A DNA stretch of 64,000 bases from Nageia nagi (Eukaryota; Pinophyta), in contig JBITNC010000001.1 in assembly GCA_050084985.1 (NCBI GenBank), forward strand, positions 214,148,001 to 214,212,000, in the 5' to 3' direction. The position numbers and the translations under genes were made by a program. The notes below the pieces were generated by a model that made no database searches, was not told the DNA's origin, and was given only the letters and a program-made list of their open reading frames with translations. Positions 35,230-48,110 of the stretch are shown here, one piece after another; the stretch's first letter is position 1; the number at the start of each line of letters is the position of its first letter.

Positions 35230-35700
35230 CCATAGGCAAACCAACCCCTTATTCAATTATAGATATGTATTTTAACCTAAAACTACTATGAGAGGGTGAC
35301 CTCTCCTGGAGATGTGAGTGCACTAGAGAATATCCTTTAGCACATAAAGAGAACTTAAGGAATAAAGCTTGAGGGAATCTTAGGGGTGATACCCATGTGA
35401 AGTTCATTGGTTGGGTGGTAAGCTAGGGGCCATTTAGGTCCCTATAATGGCAGATGGTTTAGTAAGGCTATTCCAATGGTGGACTAGGATCTTGATGCAC
35501 AAAGGGGCCAAGTAGTGCCTTGAGGGTGTTATGCCCTAGGTAGTATGCTATTATGGAATTGATAGGTAAGGCTTAGCCTAGGTAGGCTACTTAAGAATCT
35601 ATACATGGGTTATCATATAATATATTAAGGGAGTCATGCTTGAAGGGGTGATTCATGTTGGTATTTATTTAGTTGGTATTAAAGCCTCATGGATTTAGGG
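35230..35700. repeat. D family repeat, copy 2
   Basis: Aligns with copies 1 and 3 and, near its end (GGAATTGATAGGTAAGGCTTAGCC, about 35545-35655), with the last 110 bases of the window. It preserves the uninterrupted form of the site where T6 inserted in copy 3. A two-unit duplication of about 47 bp (ATATTCAAATT..) follows at 35700-35795. Confidence 0.8.
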
Positions 35701-35884
35701 TAATATTCAAATTGTGATATATAGATTGTAACCATCAAAAGTGATGCCATATTCAAATTATGATGTGTATATTGTAGCCATTAAGAGGGATGCATGCATC
35801 CTAGTTTGGAACCTCATCTGCTAAACCTTAAATGTGGAGAATGGCCATGGATGTGTCTAATTTGGTCACTCAAGGTAGACCTTA

Positions 35885-37119
35885 GTGTTAAGGATGGGAT
35901 GGGCATGCATATGAGTGCCTTAGTGGCTATGTAAGAGTGTAAAACATTGTATAAAGTTATGTTTTATCTTTATGCTCCTTGAGAAAGTACAAATTCTAGT
36001 TTGATTTTTCTTACCCTATGTATGGAGGAAATACTATGTGTATTAAGACTCTAGGGGATATATCAAGATAATGCATGTAAATGCATCATAGTAACATGCT
36101 TAATGAGATAAGTGTTGAAAGGAATTTTGTGATGTAAATGGTAGGGTATGTACTAAGTTGAGGAGTTTCCTAAATAAGTAACATAAAATACAATTGTTAG
36201 GCATTTAGGTCACTCATGTCATATTTTGGGTTGAGTGTGCATGATAATGTGTATAGGTGCAAAACATATATTTTGGCCAACACCTCACCATGATATTCAT
36301 TCTTATATAATATTTGGGTAAAAAGATCTCTAGCTGAATGTATTTGGGGTTCATTTTCCTATGGTGTACATTTTTTATGCCATTTTATGCCATATTGTAT
36401 ATGGTTAAGTAAAAGCACACCATGGAGTAGTTAGGGATGGTTGACCACTTGCTGCACCAAATTTGAGTGCAAATTGATCGAATGGGCTTAAAAGTTGGTT
36501 GAGACATGCTATAAAGCCTTATGATGGTTAAAACACTCCATGGATTAAGTTTTTCATGTTGTATTTGGAAAATATGAGGAATATTTTGCATGCTCATAAA
36601 GAAAATATACAATTTATAAGTTAGTGAATGTTTTAAGAGGTTTTTCAGGGGTTAGTTTGGCTTAGTATATACTTTCTTTATTTAGGCTTAGTTTTAGTAA
36701 ATGTATAATAGTTCCCTTGAATGAAAGTAGGTACTAAATGGAATAATTTATGACTTTAGAATCATTTTGGCAATAATTGTGTGTGGGTACATCTTAGTTA
36801 TTCAAGGAAAGGTGTCCAATTATGGGGACTTGGAAGGAAGTTAGCCAAGGCACTAAGGTAGTTCAATTGGGTGTGTAAATTAAAGGTTGGATTTGAGTTA
36901 AACTATCTATGAGGATATGAGGAATTATATAATATTCCCATCCATCAACTAACTCCTAATATTAAAGCTTTTAGAGTACATTTGCAAATAGCACCAATAT
37001 GAACCATGGAAATGTGCAAAGAGTTATGTTACCTTGTGAAGAGGTATGAAGAGTGTTTATGAGAAATACATCTTGTTCTATCACTTAGGTGATACATCTT
37101 ATTCTATTAGTTAGGAAAT
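35885..37119 (+). repeat. R family repeat, copy A
   Basis: Matches 41228-42465 (copy B) throughout: AAGGATGGGATGGGCAT, TTAGCCAACACCTCACC-like, ATATAATATTTGG, CCCATCCATCAACTAACTCC and TAGTTAGGAAA blocks. It ends where the chromovirus RT fragment starts. A and B, in direct orientation, flank that fragment in the manner of LTRs, but B and C share a further 2.8 kb, so this reading is open. Confidence 0.8.
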
Positions 37120-37129
37120 ACATCTTTTA

Positions 37130-38235
37130 CCTTATGAAGAGGTTTCTTCATATGGATCACATTTTGTTTTGGTTCCTAAGAAGGATCAAACTTGGAGAAT
37201 GTGTATTAACTATAGAAAACTTAACAAAATCACAATAAAAATTACCATCCTTTGCCTTAAATAGATGATCTCTTAGATTAGTTGAAAGGGTAAAGATTCT
37301 TCACAAAGTTGGACTTGAGTAGTGCATATCATCAAATTTGAATTAAGGAGGAGGATATTTGGAATATTGATTTTAAGAAAAAATAAGGCCTATTTAAGTG
37401 ACTTATTTTTCCATTTACTTTATGCAATGTATTGACCACATTTATGAGGGTAATTAATGATGTGCTTCATCTATTTATTGATTCTTTTATTGTTGTGTAT
37501 TTACATGATATTCTTATTTATAGTTCTACTTGGGAATAACATGTTGTATATCTTAGATAAGTGTTTCAAGCTTTACATAGAGAGAAAGTTGTATTAATAA
37601 TATTTAAATGTATGTTTTTCAAAGAATTTTTGGTGTATTTGGATCATGTTATTGGTCATGGATAGCTTAAGATAGATCTTAGTAAAGTAAGTGCTATAGT
37701 AGATTAGCCAACACCACCTAATGTAACTAAAGTGAGGAGTTTCTTACATTCTATCCAATATTTGAGAAAGTTTATTATTGATATTCTCATATTGCTTCAC
37801 CTTTACATGATGTAACCAATATGAGGTAAGTGTTCCAATGGGGAAAATAACAAAAAAATATTTTGATACCTTGAAGTAAAAGATTGTTAGTGCACCTACG
37901 AGGATAGGAGGAATTCTAGAATATTCCCATCCATTAGCTAACTCCTAATGTTAAGGTTTTATAAAAGCCATTTGAAGTAGAGACTAATGCAAGTGAATAT
38001 GCCATGGGAACCATTTTGTTACAAGAAGGTAAATCAATTTGCTATCATTATAAAACATTTAGTGGGGCCATTTTGAATTATCCTACTTATGATAAGGAAA
38101 TGTATGCATTGGTTCAAGGTGTTAAAAATTGAAGACATTACTTAATGTAAAAAAAATCATTTATATTATTCATAAATAATTAAAATATTTACAAATTCAA
38201 TCAAAATTAAAACAAACTAGACACTATATATGGAT
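37130..38235 (+). pseudogene. pol: Chromovirus-like RT and RNase H (T4)
   Basis: The reading starts inside RT at SHFVLVPKKDQTWRMC (37160-37205), followed by CINYRKLNKI, a YHQI block and MRVINDVLH. The active site reads YLHD (37498-37509): the first Asp of YLDD is His. RNase H follows with KPFEVETNASEYAMG (about 37965-38005), where the first Asp is Asn, and ILNYPTYDKEMYAL (about 38070-38110). Gag, protease and the RT N-terminus are absent. A segment at 37897-37962 is copied from the R repeat. Frame changes are common. Confidence 0.82.
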
Positions 38236-38439
38236 GAATGTTTTGTAATAATTTCATCTTATCATCAAGTATAAGAAAGGAACACAAAATAAGGTTGTTG
38301 ATATGCTTTCTATACCACAAGTGCATAATACTATTTCGGGTCATTAATAGTGTGCAAATAGGGTCTAGTGAGTTCCCACTTAGTGTTGAAATCTTTTTCT
38401 TTTATTACTAAGTCATTTTAAAAGGCATATGTGTAGGAT

Positions 38440-39480
38440 CTCAACTTTAGAGAGGTGTATAAGTAGTTATCTTCATCTAGGCCCAAGTATGAGGGCTTGG
38501 ATGATTTTCACTTTCAAAATGGATTTCTTTATCATTTTAATGCATTATGTGTACCTATAGGTAAGAGGATTGGACTAATTAGAGAAGCACATATTCCAAA
38601 TATTGTAGGATATTTTTGGATTGAAAAGATATTGTATAATTTGCAAAGGTATGTATATTGGCCAAAAATGCAAGATTAAGTTGCTAAGTGTATAAGGGGA
38701 TGTTCTTTATGTTGTACTAGCAAGCCAAGTAATAGGAAATTGGGTTTGTATCAACCATTTTCAATACCTTCATATCCATGGGAGTGTATCTTAATGGATT
38801 TTGTAGAAGGATTGCCTATGACCAAGAAGGGTAATGTATATTCATTTATTGTTGAGGATAGATTTAGCAAAATGTGTTTTTTTATTCCATGTAAAAATAA
38901 TATAATATGACAAGATGTTGCAAATTTATTATTTTTTCATGTTTGGGTTCACTTAGATTTCCTATTTCTATTATTTCAGATGAAGATAGTAGATTTTTTG
39001 GTAAGTTTTGGACATATTTATAGGAAAGATGGACATAAGGTTGAAGAGGAGTACTACTTGTCATCATCAAATGGATGGAAAAATTGAAGTGGTAAATAGG
39101 ATAGTGGTTCAACTCTTAAGGGGTTATTATGGCAAGCATCCTAAGTCTTGGGATGAACATATTGAATATATCCAACATTCATACAATAGGAAAATTCATT
39201 CTTTCATTAATAAGAGTTATTTTGAGACTTGTTTTTGTTTTTTACCACCATCACCTTTTTATTATGTATTTTGAAAAAAAAAATATGAAGAACATTCACT
39301 TGAGAAAGAGGAAAATCAAGTTCAAAGGTTTGATGAAAATATTAGCCAAATTCATTCAAAATTCCAAGAGTAACTTAAAAAAAGCCAAGCAAGGTATAAG
39401 ATGAGACATGATAAATATAGATTTGACCATAAGTTTCATGTGGGAGACCATGTTTTGTTACATCCTAGTAAGGAGATGAT
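38440..39480 (+). pseudogene. pol: T4 integrase
   Basis: A clear chromovirus integrase: REAHIPNIVGYFWIEK (zinc finger; second His is Tyr), CIRGCSLCC (38690-38715), then the catalytic Asp in MDFVEGLP (38797-38799), Asp in ISDEDSRF (38979-38981) and Glu in GKIEVVNR (39086-39088). The triad is kept while the frame is broken at least three times. HSYNRKIHSF and ETCF blocks follow up to 39250, then a KYRFDHKFHVGDHVLLHPSKE block at 39410-39470 that is standard in the gypsy integrase C-terminal part. Confidence 0.85.
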
Positions 39481-39835
39481 GTAAGGACTAGCCAAGAAGT
39501 TGAAACCTATAAGGTATGGACCATTTGAGATTGTAGAGCAAGTGAGTGGAATCCTTTTAGACTAAATCAATCAACATATATGAACATCTATTTAGTTATT
39601 AATGTGGAACATTTGAAATTATATGATCCATATATATTAACTAAATATGAATTAGGTTCAAATCAAAATTTGCCATCTCTTGATGACTTATCTTTTAATA
39701 CTATGGATGAACTCTAGGAGGATTCCATATTATAAAAGAAGGTTTATGCTATAAGAAGAGGTGAGATAGAGCTATGGTTGGTTTGATTGAATGGTTATAA
39801 GCCTAATAAATCTAAGTGGATGAATAATACTAGGG
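39481..39835 (+). pseudogene. pol: T4 C-terminal chromodomain-like tail
   Basis: After LKPIRYGPFEIVEQV (39500-39545), the reading goes through a NVEHLKLYDP-type block and ends with RRGEIELWLV and LNGYKPNKSKWM (39752-39825). The order aromatic-LV-x-L/W-x-GY..W is like the chromodomain with which chromoviruses target chromatin, although divergent. A stop splits LWLV and LNGY. Confidence 0.65.
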
Positions 39836-40735
39836 TTGGGGATTTGTATCATCATCTATGCAGATGGGGGACCAAATGCTATCTCATTGGGAGGTGTGAT
39901 CCAAATTGGATCATGTCAGGTTGATCTCTATAGGAGAGAAATACTCATTTTAGAGGTATCTATTCTTAGAGATTGACCAAAGAATAAAATATGAAGCTTA
40001 GTAGTGATTAAAACCATTCCATTTATAGCTTAATTCTACTACCTTTAGGCTATTAACAACATGCATTTTGATAATTTAGACATAGAAGTTAAAGGGGCAT
40101 CAATTATTTAGGAAGTTGAGCAATTCAAGATCATCAACTGATACTTTAGATGGATAAGTATAGGGTTGGAGAGTTTTATACTCATATATGCATTTGTGGG
40201 ATCAAATACCTTTTCATTAGGGAGGTGTTATCTAAATTAGATCATGTTAGGTTGATCTCTATAGGATTCATACTCATTCTAGAGGTATATGTGCTTGGAG
40301 ACATACAAAATACTAAAATTTGGATTTAATCAATGATAGAAACCATGTTATTAATGGTGTGATGAGTCAATAATAGAAGTTTAAGGGGAATCAATATTTC
40401 AAGTAGTTAAGTAGCTCAAGATCATCACTCAACACCTTAGATGGAAAAGTCTAGGGTTGGTGAGTTGTATCCTCATCTATACATTTGTAGGAATAAATAC
40501 TTTCTCTTTAAGGAGGTGTGATATGAATTGGATCATGTTAGGTTGATTTTTATAGGATTCATACTCATTCTATAGGTATATATGATTAGAGATAGATCAA
40601 ATACTAAAATTTAAATTTAATCAATAATAGAAACCATATTGTTAACAATGTGCATTTACTATTTTCATATCATTAGCAGTGTGCATCTTGATGAGTTAGC
40701 AATGGAAGTTGAAGGGATATCGGTGATTTGGGTAG
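39824..40735. repeat. 300-bp tandem triplication behind T4
   Basis: Blocks TAGGGTTGG..GA, ATCATGTTAGGTTGATCTCTATAGG and ATACTCATTCTAGAGGTATAT occur three times, with unit starts near 39824, 40151 and 40441 (spacings about 327 and 290). The first unit includes the end of the coding tail, so the duplication began at the end of the T4 reading frame. Confidence 0.85.
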
Positions 40736-41214
40736 TTGAGTGATTAAAGATCATAAACCAACATATTAGATATGTTTTTAGGCCTCTTAAAGGCATGCTC
40801 CTCACTTTATTATATAATGAAGTTTTAGAGAGTTTTTTTGAGTTTTGGGATTGTAAGAATTTGAAGAAAGGCTAAGACTCATTCCAAACTTTTTATAGTT
40901 CTAAAGTAGTTCTTCTTACTATAAGATATCATAGGAGTGTTGAAGGAGATGGTATTACCATTATTTTGATGGTATATCTCTATATGTATACAATATTATA
41001 ATGTCCATAGATAATGAGAAGAGAAGGTTTCAATTCCATGTTAGATTAGACCACATTAGGTGAACTAGGGTAAATCATTATGTTGATCTTATTCTATGTG
41101 TTTGAGATTGTTAATTTGTAGTTTACATTGTATAATTTCAAATTTATATGAAAATTTGATGGGTATCATAATGGTGAATAATTTTTATTCAAATCTATAA
41201 ATTAGGATCCAAGT
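40736..41214. other. Stretch without recognised gene
   Basis: About 480 bp between the triplication and R copy B. No ORF or repeat is recognised; possibly the 3' untranslated part of T4. Confidence 0.4.
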
Positions 41215-44200
41215 ATGCTATAAGCATCTAATGATTATGGATCAGTTAAGGATGGGATAGGCATACACATGAATGCCTTACTAGTCATGTAGGAAAGCTA
41301 AGCACCATATAAGATCATGCACTACTTTTATTCTTTTTTAGGGAGCATAAATTTTAGGTCAAAATTATTCCCTTGTGTATAAAGGCAACATTATTTGTAT
41401 TAAGGCCCTTTAGGGGACATACCAGTATAGTGCACATGGGTGTATCATGGTACCATTCCCAGCAAGGTAAGTGCTAAGTATTTTGTATCATCAATGGTAG
41501 GGCATGTAATAAGTTAAGGAGTTACCCAAGGAAGCAACAAAAAATATGATTGTTAGGTGGTTATGTTGCTCATGCCATCATTTGGGTTGAGTATGCACAA
41601 TGGTGTGCATAGGTGCAAAATGTACATTTTAGCCAACACCTCACCAAGATATTTATTCCTATATAATATTTGGATGAAAAGACCAATATTTGAGTGGATT
41701 TAGGTTCCCTTTGCCTAAAAGGTGCATTTTTAAGGCCATTTTTTACCAAATTGCATATGGTTTAGAAAGAACACCTTGTAGCAGTTTGGGATGGGTAACC
41801 ACTTGGGTTGTCTCAGCACTTGCACTAGTTTTGGGTGAAAATCGATCAAATGAGCCTAGAGGTTGGTTGATACATGTTTAGGGTTAAGAAAAGGCCTTAT
41901 TATGGTTAAAAAATTCCATGGATTAAGTTTTACATGTTACCTTTAGAAAATATGAGGTGTATTTTACATGCTCATTAAGCAACTGTACAATTTGGAGGCT
42001 TATGAGTGTTTTAAGAGGATTATCAATGGTCAGTTTAGCTCAATACATTCTTGCATTATTTAGGATTTGTTATAGAATGTGTATAATGGTTCTTTTTTAC
42101 AAAAGTGGGTATTAAATGGAATAATTTAGGACTTGAGAATCATTTATAAGCCAATTATGTGTGGGTACATCTCAATCCTTCAAGGAAAGGTTTCTAGCAG
42201 TAGGGACTTGGAAGGAAGTTTGCCAAGGCATTGAGTTAGTTTAATTAAGTATGAAAATTAATGTTTTTATTTGAGTTAAACTATCAATGATTATGGGAGG
42301 AATGCTATAATATTCCCATCCATCAACTACCTCCTAATTTTAAATTTTTTAGAGTACATTTGCAAATGGTACCACTATGAACCATTAAAAAGTCAAAAGA
42401 GTTATATTACCTTATAAAGAGGTATGAAGAGTGTTTATGAGCAATAAATCTTATTTTATTAGTTAGAAACTAGACCAATTTATGTTTTGGGCCTTTATGG
42501 AGAGGGGTCCTAATGTGAGATAGTATTAGTGTGCTCTTGGGTATCAAATAAGATTGGTCATGAAATGGTTATGTGACCATAGATGAACCCCAATTATATA
42601 CCAATTTGAATATTTTTATAAGTGATCTCCCTTGAGGAAGGATTTTGATAGTGGATATGCATGTTATAACGCTAAATCTAGTCATTAAATTCCAACTAGT
42701 GTGGATGTGGTTAGGTGTTATTATTAGATGATTTTCATAATGGGATTTCCTATTTATAGTACATTTGGTAGAATAAAATGCTCCTATGTATGTGTGGATG
42801 CTATATGGCCAAGGTTAAGGTATTTTGAGATTAAAATAATACTCTCAACACACTTGAGATATATGAGCTCTTTCAAAGCATCTCAGCTTTGCTTCAATAT
42901 AGAAGTGTAATGGATTAAGGTAATCATCTTGGGGGGTGGTTTACCATGGGATTTGAATGGTTGATTAGTCTTCATATTAGGGAGCTTGTTTGATATGGAG
43001 ATTTCTCCTTAATATATATGTATTATATTAATTCCTTATGTAATTTAAACCTCATGAAGATGATCATCAAGTTGTATACCATTTGTTTATGGGTTCCTTA
43101 AACCAAAAGAATTGTGAAGCTTAATCCAAAGTGAATGGAGAAGGTATGATGATAGTAGAAACTCCATGCTTAATAACACCATGGGTATTTAGATGTATTT
43201 TGAAGGACCATATGGGTCAAGATAGTGTGGATAAACTTTTGGAACTTGGTCTAAATATTTTGTGCATACAAAAAGTGGACTACTTAGAGTGTGTATAATT
43301 CACAAGGGATCAATGGTATTCTTCCCATAACATAGAAGTAAAATATGGGAAAGATTAAGATTAGTGCTCCTAAATAGTGTTAAGAGACAAAGTTTAGTTG
43401 GAGAAAAAAAATTGATTTAGATGTTTCAAAAGTAGATGTTTTTCATGCTAGTTGGGACAATGTATGAACATCTACAACTATTGCATATATGAGTGAAAGG
43501 GTATCTCAGGGGCATGTATGAAAATTATTGAGAACTCACTTGTATGCCAATCTAATGTAGTTGAGAAAGAATTGGAAACCCTCAAATGAGTGATTATGAA
43601 TTGGTATTGGGATTGGTGCAACTTCATTTGATGCCTAACTAGTACCATAACTAAGGACTTATGATACTAGAGGTAGTGTGTAAGTCCTTGAAAGTAGACC
43701 ATAATGTCAATGTATTGTAGGCTCATGGTAAGCCTAACTCATAGTGAGGAGATAACTAAATTAGCCCAAGTTGGTTTTGTATTTTTTATGGTGGTTTCTT
43801 AGAGGAAACCATGGCTAACTTGGAAGAGACCAAGGAAGGTTTAGTTATAACATTAGCCAAATTGCTATAATTCTATAGAGAGTTTTTGAGAAACCTTAGA
43901 TGAATCAGTGGATATCATGATGAATGTAATGAAGCTAAGGTAAAATAGCTTTGATAAGAAAATGTAAAGTGCAATAGTTAACTATATGACTAGTTAAGAG
44001 AGAAATTATTAGTACTTGGTTTAGTGTTGTGCAAGATAATGGATGAGCCTTATCTCTAGCTTGAATGGAGGAATCTCAAATCATTAGTTTGTATATATGG
44101 AAAGTAGTTTATGAGCTTAGATGAGAATTAGATCTAGACACTTTAGTTGGAAGTATGTTTGGACATCCAAGTGAGGATGTTTTATATGTGAAGGTAAGCA

Positions 44201-45254
44201 TTGCTGTAAAAGGCATGATATGTGTTATTGTGAGAGGGAAGAAGCAAAGGGTAGAAACCCATGATCCTTATGATGGTATGAATAATTCAAGATATGCTTC
44301 TAACTTTATGTGGGGGAGTACACCAATGCCTACCATATATACGCAAATGTTGGGTGAGTGTTTCCTCATCATAAAATATAATCAATGATCTCAAGTCATA
44401 CTATATGGTAGTAAATTATATGGCAATAGAGTGTAATGTGGTATTATTTGGTGTATGTTGTCATCATATTTTGATACTACTATAGTGCATATGTGGGAAT
44501 TTTATTTAGTTCCTATGAAGAAAATCTCAATTAGTAAATTAAGATTATGTGTAGGAGCCCATCCCCTCCTTTGAAGATTTATGTGGGGGAGAGCCTATTT
44601 TCATACACCTTTGATAGATTATGGAATGAGATCCTAAGGCATAAGTACACATAATTTGAATCACTTAATAAAAGGAAATGGTTCAATAATATCTTAGAAT
44701 ATCTATACCATTCATATCCTAAAAAAAGAGTTGGAGCACATGAAGAATTCTTGTAGAGATCCCACAACTCACATTGTGTAGGTCATCCTGGGAGAAATAG
44801 GACCTTAGTCTAAATATTATGTGGAATCTTTTGGGTTAAAGATATTTTAACTCAATTTTTGAATAAAGGTACAAAGTGGTGGTGGTTAATTACAAGGTGA
44901 TAGATGCTTCTAACTTTGTTCTTATTTACATCTTAGTGACAAATGAGCATCTTGTTTCTTATGGTTTATGCAAGTTGAAAGATGTTGAAAGGTGATATCT
45001 AGATCATGATAAGAGAGTGGTTATTATAATGCATTTCTTGAGAGATAGAAGGTGAGATTTTATGTTTATTTATGGAGTTTGAATTGAAATATTCAAGTTA
45101 TAAAGATGATGTCTATAAAGATTAAAATCACTATCATTAGACAATGTGGTAGCCTAAAAGGATAATTTATTTTAGTGTCATTATGATGAAGTAAATGTTT
45201 ATATTCAATATACTCCTTTAAGAACTTATGATGGGTAGATTAGGTGGATGTATC
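41215..45254 (+). repeat. R family repeat, copy B
   Basis: Aligns with copy A (first 1.2 kb) and with copy C (from about 41700). It ends abruptly at 45254 in GATGTATCCTAACCCTAATAG, where the truncated LTR of T5 starts; the shared CCTAACCCTAA at the join may be microhomology. Short open stretches inside (42728-42910, 44155-44388) show no domain. Confidence 0.78.
44740..45250 (+). pseudogene. pol: Decayed gypsy integrase in R copy B
   Basis: A zinc-finger segment with GHPGRNRTLV-like reading (about 44780-44815, codons interrupted) is followed by scattered fragments and a VYIQYTPLRTYDG block (about 45195-45235), which is the RTYD part also seen in copy C (YTSLKTYD). Most of the catalytic core is deleted or unreadable. 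Confidence 0.5.
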
Positions 45255-45374
45255 CTAACCCTAATAGTAATGCAAAATTGAGACCTATCCTTACAATCAT
45301 AATATTATGGTTTATAATATAGGTTGATAATTTAATTAAAATTGAGACCTATGTTAGGATATGGGATCCTAACA
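45255..45374 (-). repeat. T5 3' LTR, truncated
   Basis: Matches the last part of the 5' LTR from TAACCCTAATAGTAATGC on, and ends GGGATCCTAACA. The other 290 bp are missing, so no target duplication can be tested. GAGACCTATG near 45345 replaces a different sequence in the other LTR and repeats its own upstream part. Confidence 0.8.
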
Positions 45375-45390
45375 TGCCACCCCTCTTGGG
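45375..45390 (-). promoter_or_regulatory. T5 polypurine tract
   Basis: Minus strand reads CCCAAGAGGGGTGGCA directly before TGTTAGGATCCC, the 3' LTR start. Confidence 0.7.
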
Positions 45391-45399
45391 ATGAAGCTT

Positions 45400-47066
45400 T
45401 ATCTTTAAAGCTTGAATTATGGAAACTATTGCTATAATTGATGAAGTATTTCCCATGTTGCATCTTCAAGTGCCATGCCTTGCCACTGCATAAGGACTTC
45501 TATGATGATGTAGTTATGAAGCTATCATGAACATTGATCTAAAACTATCTTAGGTATGATTGCCATTGATCCATCCTCTACCAATTAGGTAATTGTGTCT
45601 AAACCTAGACCTTTGATTTGATCACTTTCTTGAGATAAGAGACATGAAATACTAGGTGAATCTTGGAAGAAGTAGGAAGATTTAATTTGTATGCAACTAG
45701 GCCAATGCACTATAATACCTTGTAGGGACCATAAAACATTAGGGCCAATTTTTGAGGGCCTTTTATTTTTAAGAAATTCTAGCGATAAGGTTGTAGCCTC
45801 AAAAAGACCATGTCATCTACCTAGAACTCCCTTTTGACATGCTACTGATTAGCCTATTATTTCATATAGTGTTAGGATATTTGAAGGTTATCCTTAAGAA
45901 AATGAATAATATAATCTCAAGTAACTAATGCTAAGTCAACTACCTAAACCTTACTAGTATTTAAAACATACAAGGTGACTATTATTGGAGCTTGACCATA
46001 CACTACTTCTTAGGGTGTCATCTTATTGGTAGAATGATAAGATGTATTATACCACCACTCAACCAAGGGAAGCCATCATACCTAATGCATAGGTTATGTT
46101 AAAGTAAAATAGCATAAATATATTTCCAAACATTTGTTGATAATTTTAATTTAACCATCAATTTGCAGATGATATGCTAAGCTCATGTTTAGTTGAGTAC
46201 CTTACATCTTAAAAAGGTATTTCCATAAATGGTTATTAAAAGTGGGATCATGATCATTGATAATCATCTCTAGCATGCCATGTAGTTTAAAAATTATATC
46301 CAAGAATAATTATGCCATTATCATTACCTTGTAGAGATGAGCTAATGAACCAAAATAAGCATATTTAGATGAGCAATCAACCACTACTAGAATAACTAAT
46401 TTACAATTGGATTTAGGAAGGCCTTTAATGAAATCCATCAAGATATTGGTCCATGTATGATTAGGTATGGAAAGAAGCTAAAGGAGTCCCAGAGTACTCA
46501 CTATCTCATCCTTTTGTCATTGACACACATCACAAGCTACCACAAACTACTTGATATCTAATTTCATACCTACCTAATAGAATGATCATGGCACCTATTT
46601 ATAAGTTTTTAGAAATCCATGATGTCTTAATGTAGGTGTGGAATGCAATTTGGCAAGTATACCTAATTTACATTTTGAAGGAGATGGTAACAAAATTCAA
46701 CCTTTGAATCTCAAAATACCATCATGCCATGTGTGATGTGGCTTACTTATGGGATCTTGAGTATTTTTTTTAACAATTCTTAAATGGAGCAATCTTATGC
46801 ACACTCTTGTTTAACATTATCCAACCATTAAGGAATAAGATATGAGAGAGCTTATAGTGCTACCTGATCTTCAAATTTTCTAGAAAGAGCATTAGTAACC
46901 ACATTCTCTTTACCTTTATGGTATACTATCTTATAATCATGCCCTAGTAGTTTGATCACTCATTTTTATTGCTTGAGCATAGAAATATGTTGCTTAATAA
47001 AAACTTTCAAATTATGATGATCCATGAGGATGATGAAATAAAGGCCAATGAGATATGATCTCTAGC
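45400..47066 (-). pseudogene. pol: T5 integrase with chromodomain remnant
   Basis: The core has LMDFIKGLP (Asp 46433-46435) and INDHDPTF (Asp 46253-46255). The Glu is Lys (codon 46145-46147, in DG-stop-IKIIN where TDGQTEIIN is usual), so strand transfer would fail. WLPLVEWWYNTSYHS follows at about 46020-46085. Near the C-terminus, EDGSMAIIPKIVLDQ (about 45535-45600) leads to a chromodomain end with EVLMQWQGM (about 45475-45510), after which the frame shifts. Chromodomains bind modified histones and guide insertion. Several stops interrupt the frame. Confidence 0.83.
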
Positions 47067-48110
47067 ATTAAACTACATGAATGATGGCAAGCATTTCTTT
47101 TTCATAGGTGGATTTACCCAAAATTTTACTAGAGAGTGCTCTACTAGTGAATGCTAAGGGATTCACTTCTTGCATCAATACTACCCTAATTATTACTCCA
47201 TAAGCATCACTTTCTATCATAAAGGTTTTAGAAAAATCTAGCATTACCAATACCAAGGTGGTACACAATACATCCTTAAGCTTAAGGAAAGTTGCCTTAG
47301 CTTGAGGGGGCCATTGGAATGCATTCTTTTTAAACAACATTATTAGAGGTGCTACAATATTACCATAATATTTCATAAATTTCCTATAATATCCTATCAA
47401 CCTCAAGAATTCTTAAAGACTTTTCAAATATGTAGGAACAAACCAATTCTACATGTTAGTAATCTTATGTGGATCCACCTTAATTCCCTCTTTAGATATA
47501 ATATGGTCTAAGTAGTTAATTTTCCTCTTACTAAATGAACATTTGGATTTTTTTGCATATAGCTGATGTTCCTTCAAAATTTGTAAGGTTTAGTCAAAAT
47601 GGGCCATGTGTTCCTACCATGTCTTACTATAGATCAAGATATCATCAAAGAAAACTAAAATGAACTTCTTAAGGAATAGATGAAACACTTGATTCATTAA
47701 ACTTTGAAATGTGGATGGAGCATTTGTGAGGCCAAAAGGCATGACCAAAAACTCATAATGGCCCTCATGAGTGCAAAATGTAGTTTTTGGTATATCCTCC
47801 TCCTTAAGGCAAATTTGGTGATACCCAAATCATAGGTCCAACTTGGAAAAATGTCTTGCCCCATGTAGTTCATCCAATAATTCATTAATGATCAGTATTA
47901 AAAATTTTTCCTTGATGGTAATTTTGTTTAGGGCCCTAAAATCCACACACATATTCCATGAGCCATCTTTCTTATGAACCAATACAACTAAAGAAGAATA
48001 TGGGCTTATGCTAGGTTAGATTACTTCTACATCCATTAGTTCTTGAACCAATGTTTTAATTTTATTTTTTTGTAAATAAGGATATTAATAAGGAAAAATA
48101 TTTGGTGGTT
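47067..48110 (-). pseudogene. pol: T5 reverse transcriptase and RNase H
   Basis: RT blocks read YHQIC-like (about 47820-47835), [18 protein letters not shown] (about 47715-47770), and an intact active site FFDD at 47641-47652 within [11 protein letters not shown]. The RNase H part (47068-47406) has GYYRKFMKYYG, FQWPPQAKATF, ..LDFSKTF.IESDAYG.. (first catalytic Asp kept) and STYEKEMLAI. At least two frame changes separate the blocks. This is the only RT in the window whose two active-site Asp remain. Confidence 0.88.

Noticed and set aside
38882-39112. Minus-strand ORF opposite the T4 integrase
   Set aside because: Shadow of the integrase coding strand; no domain.
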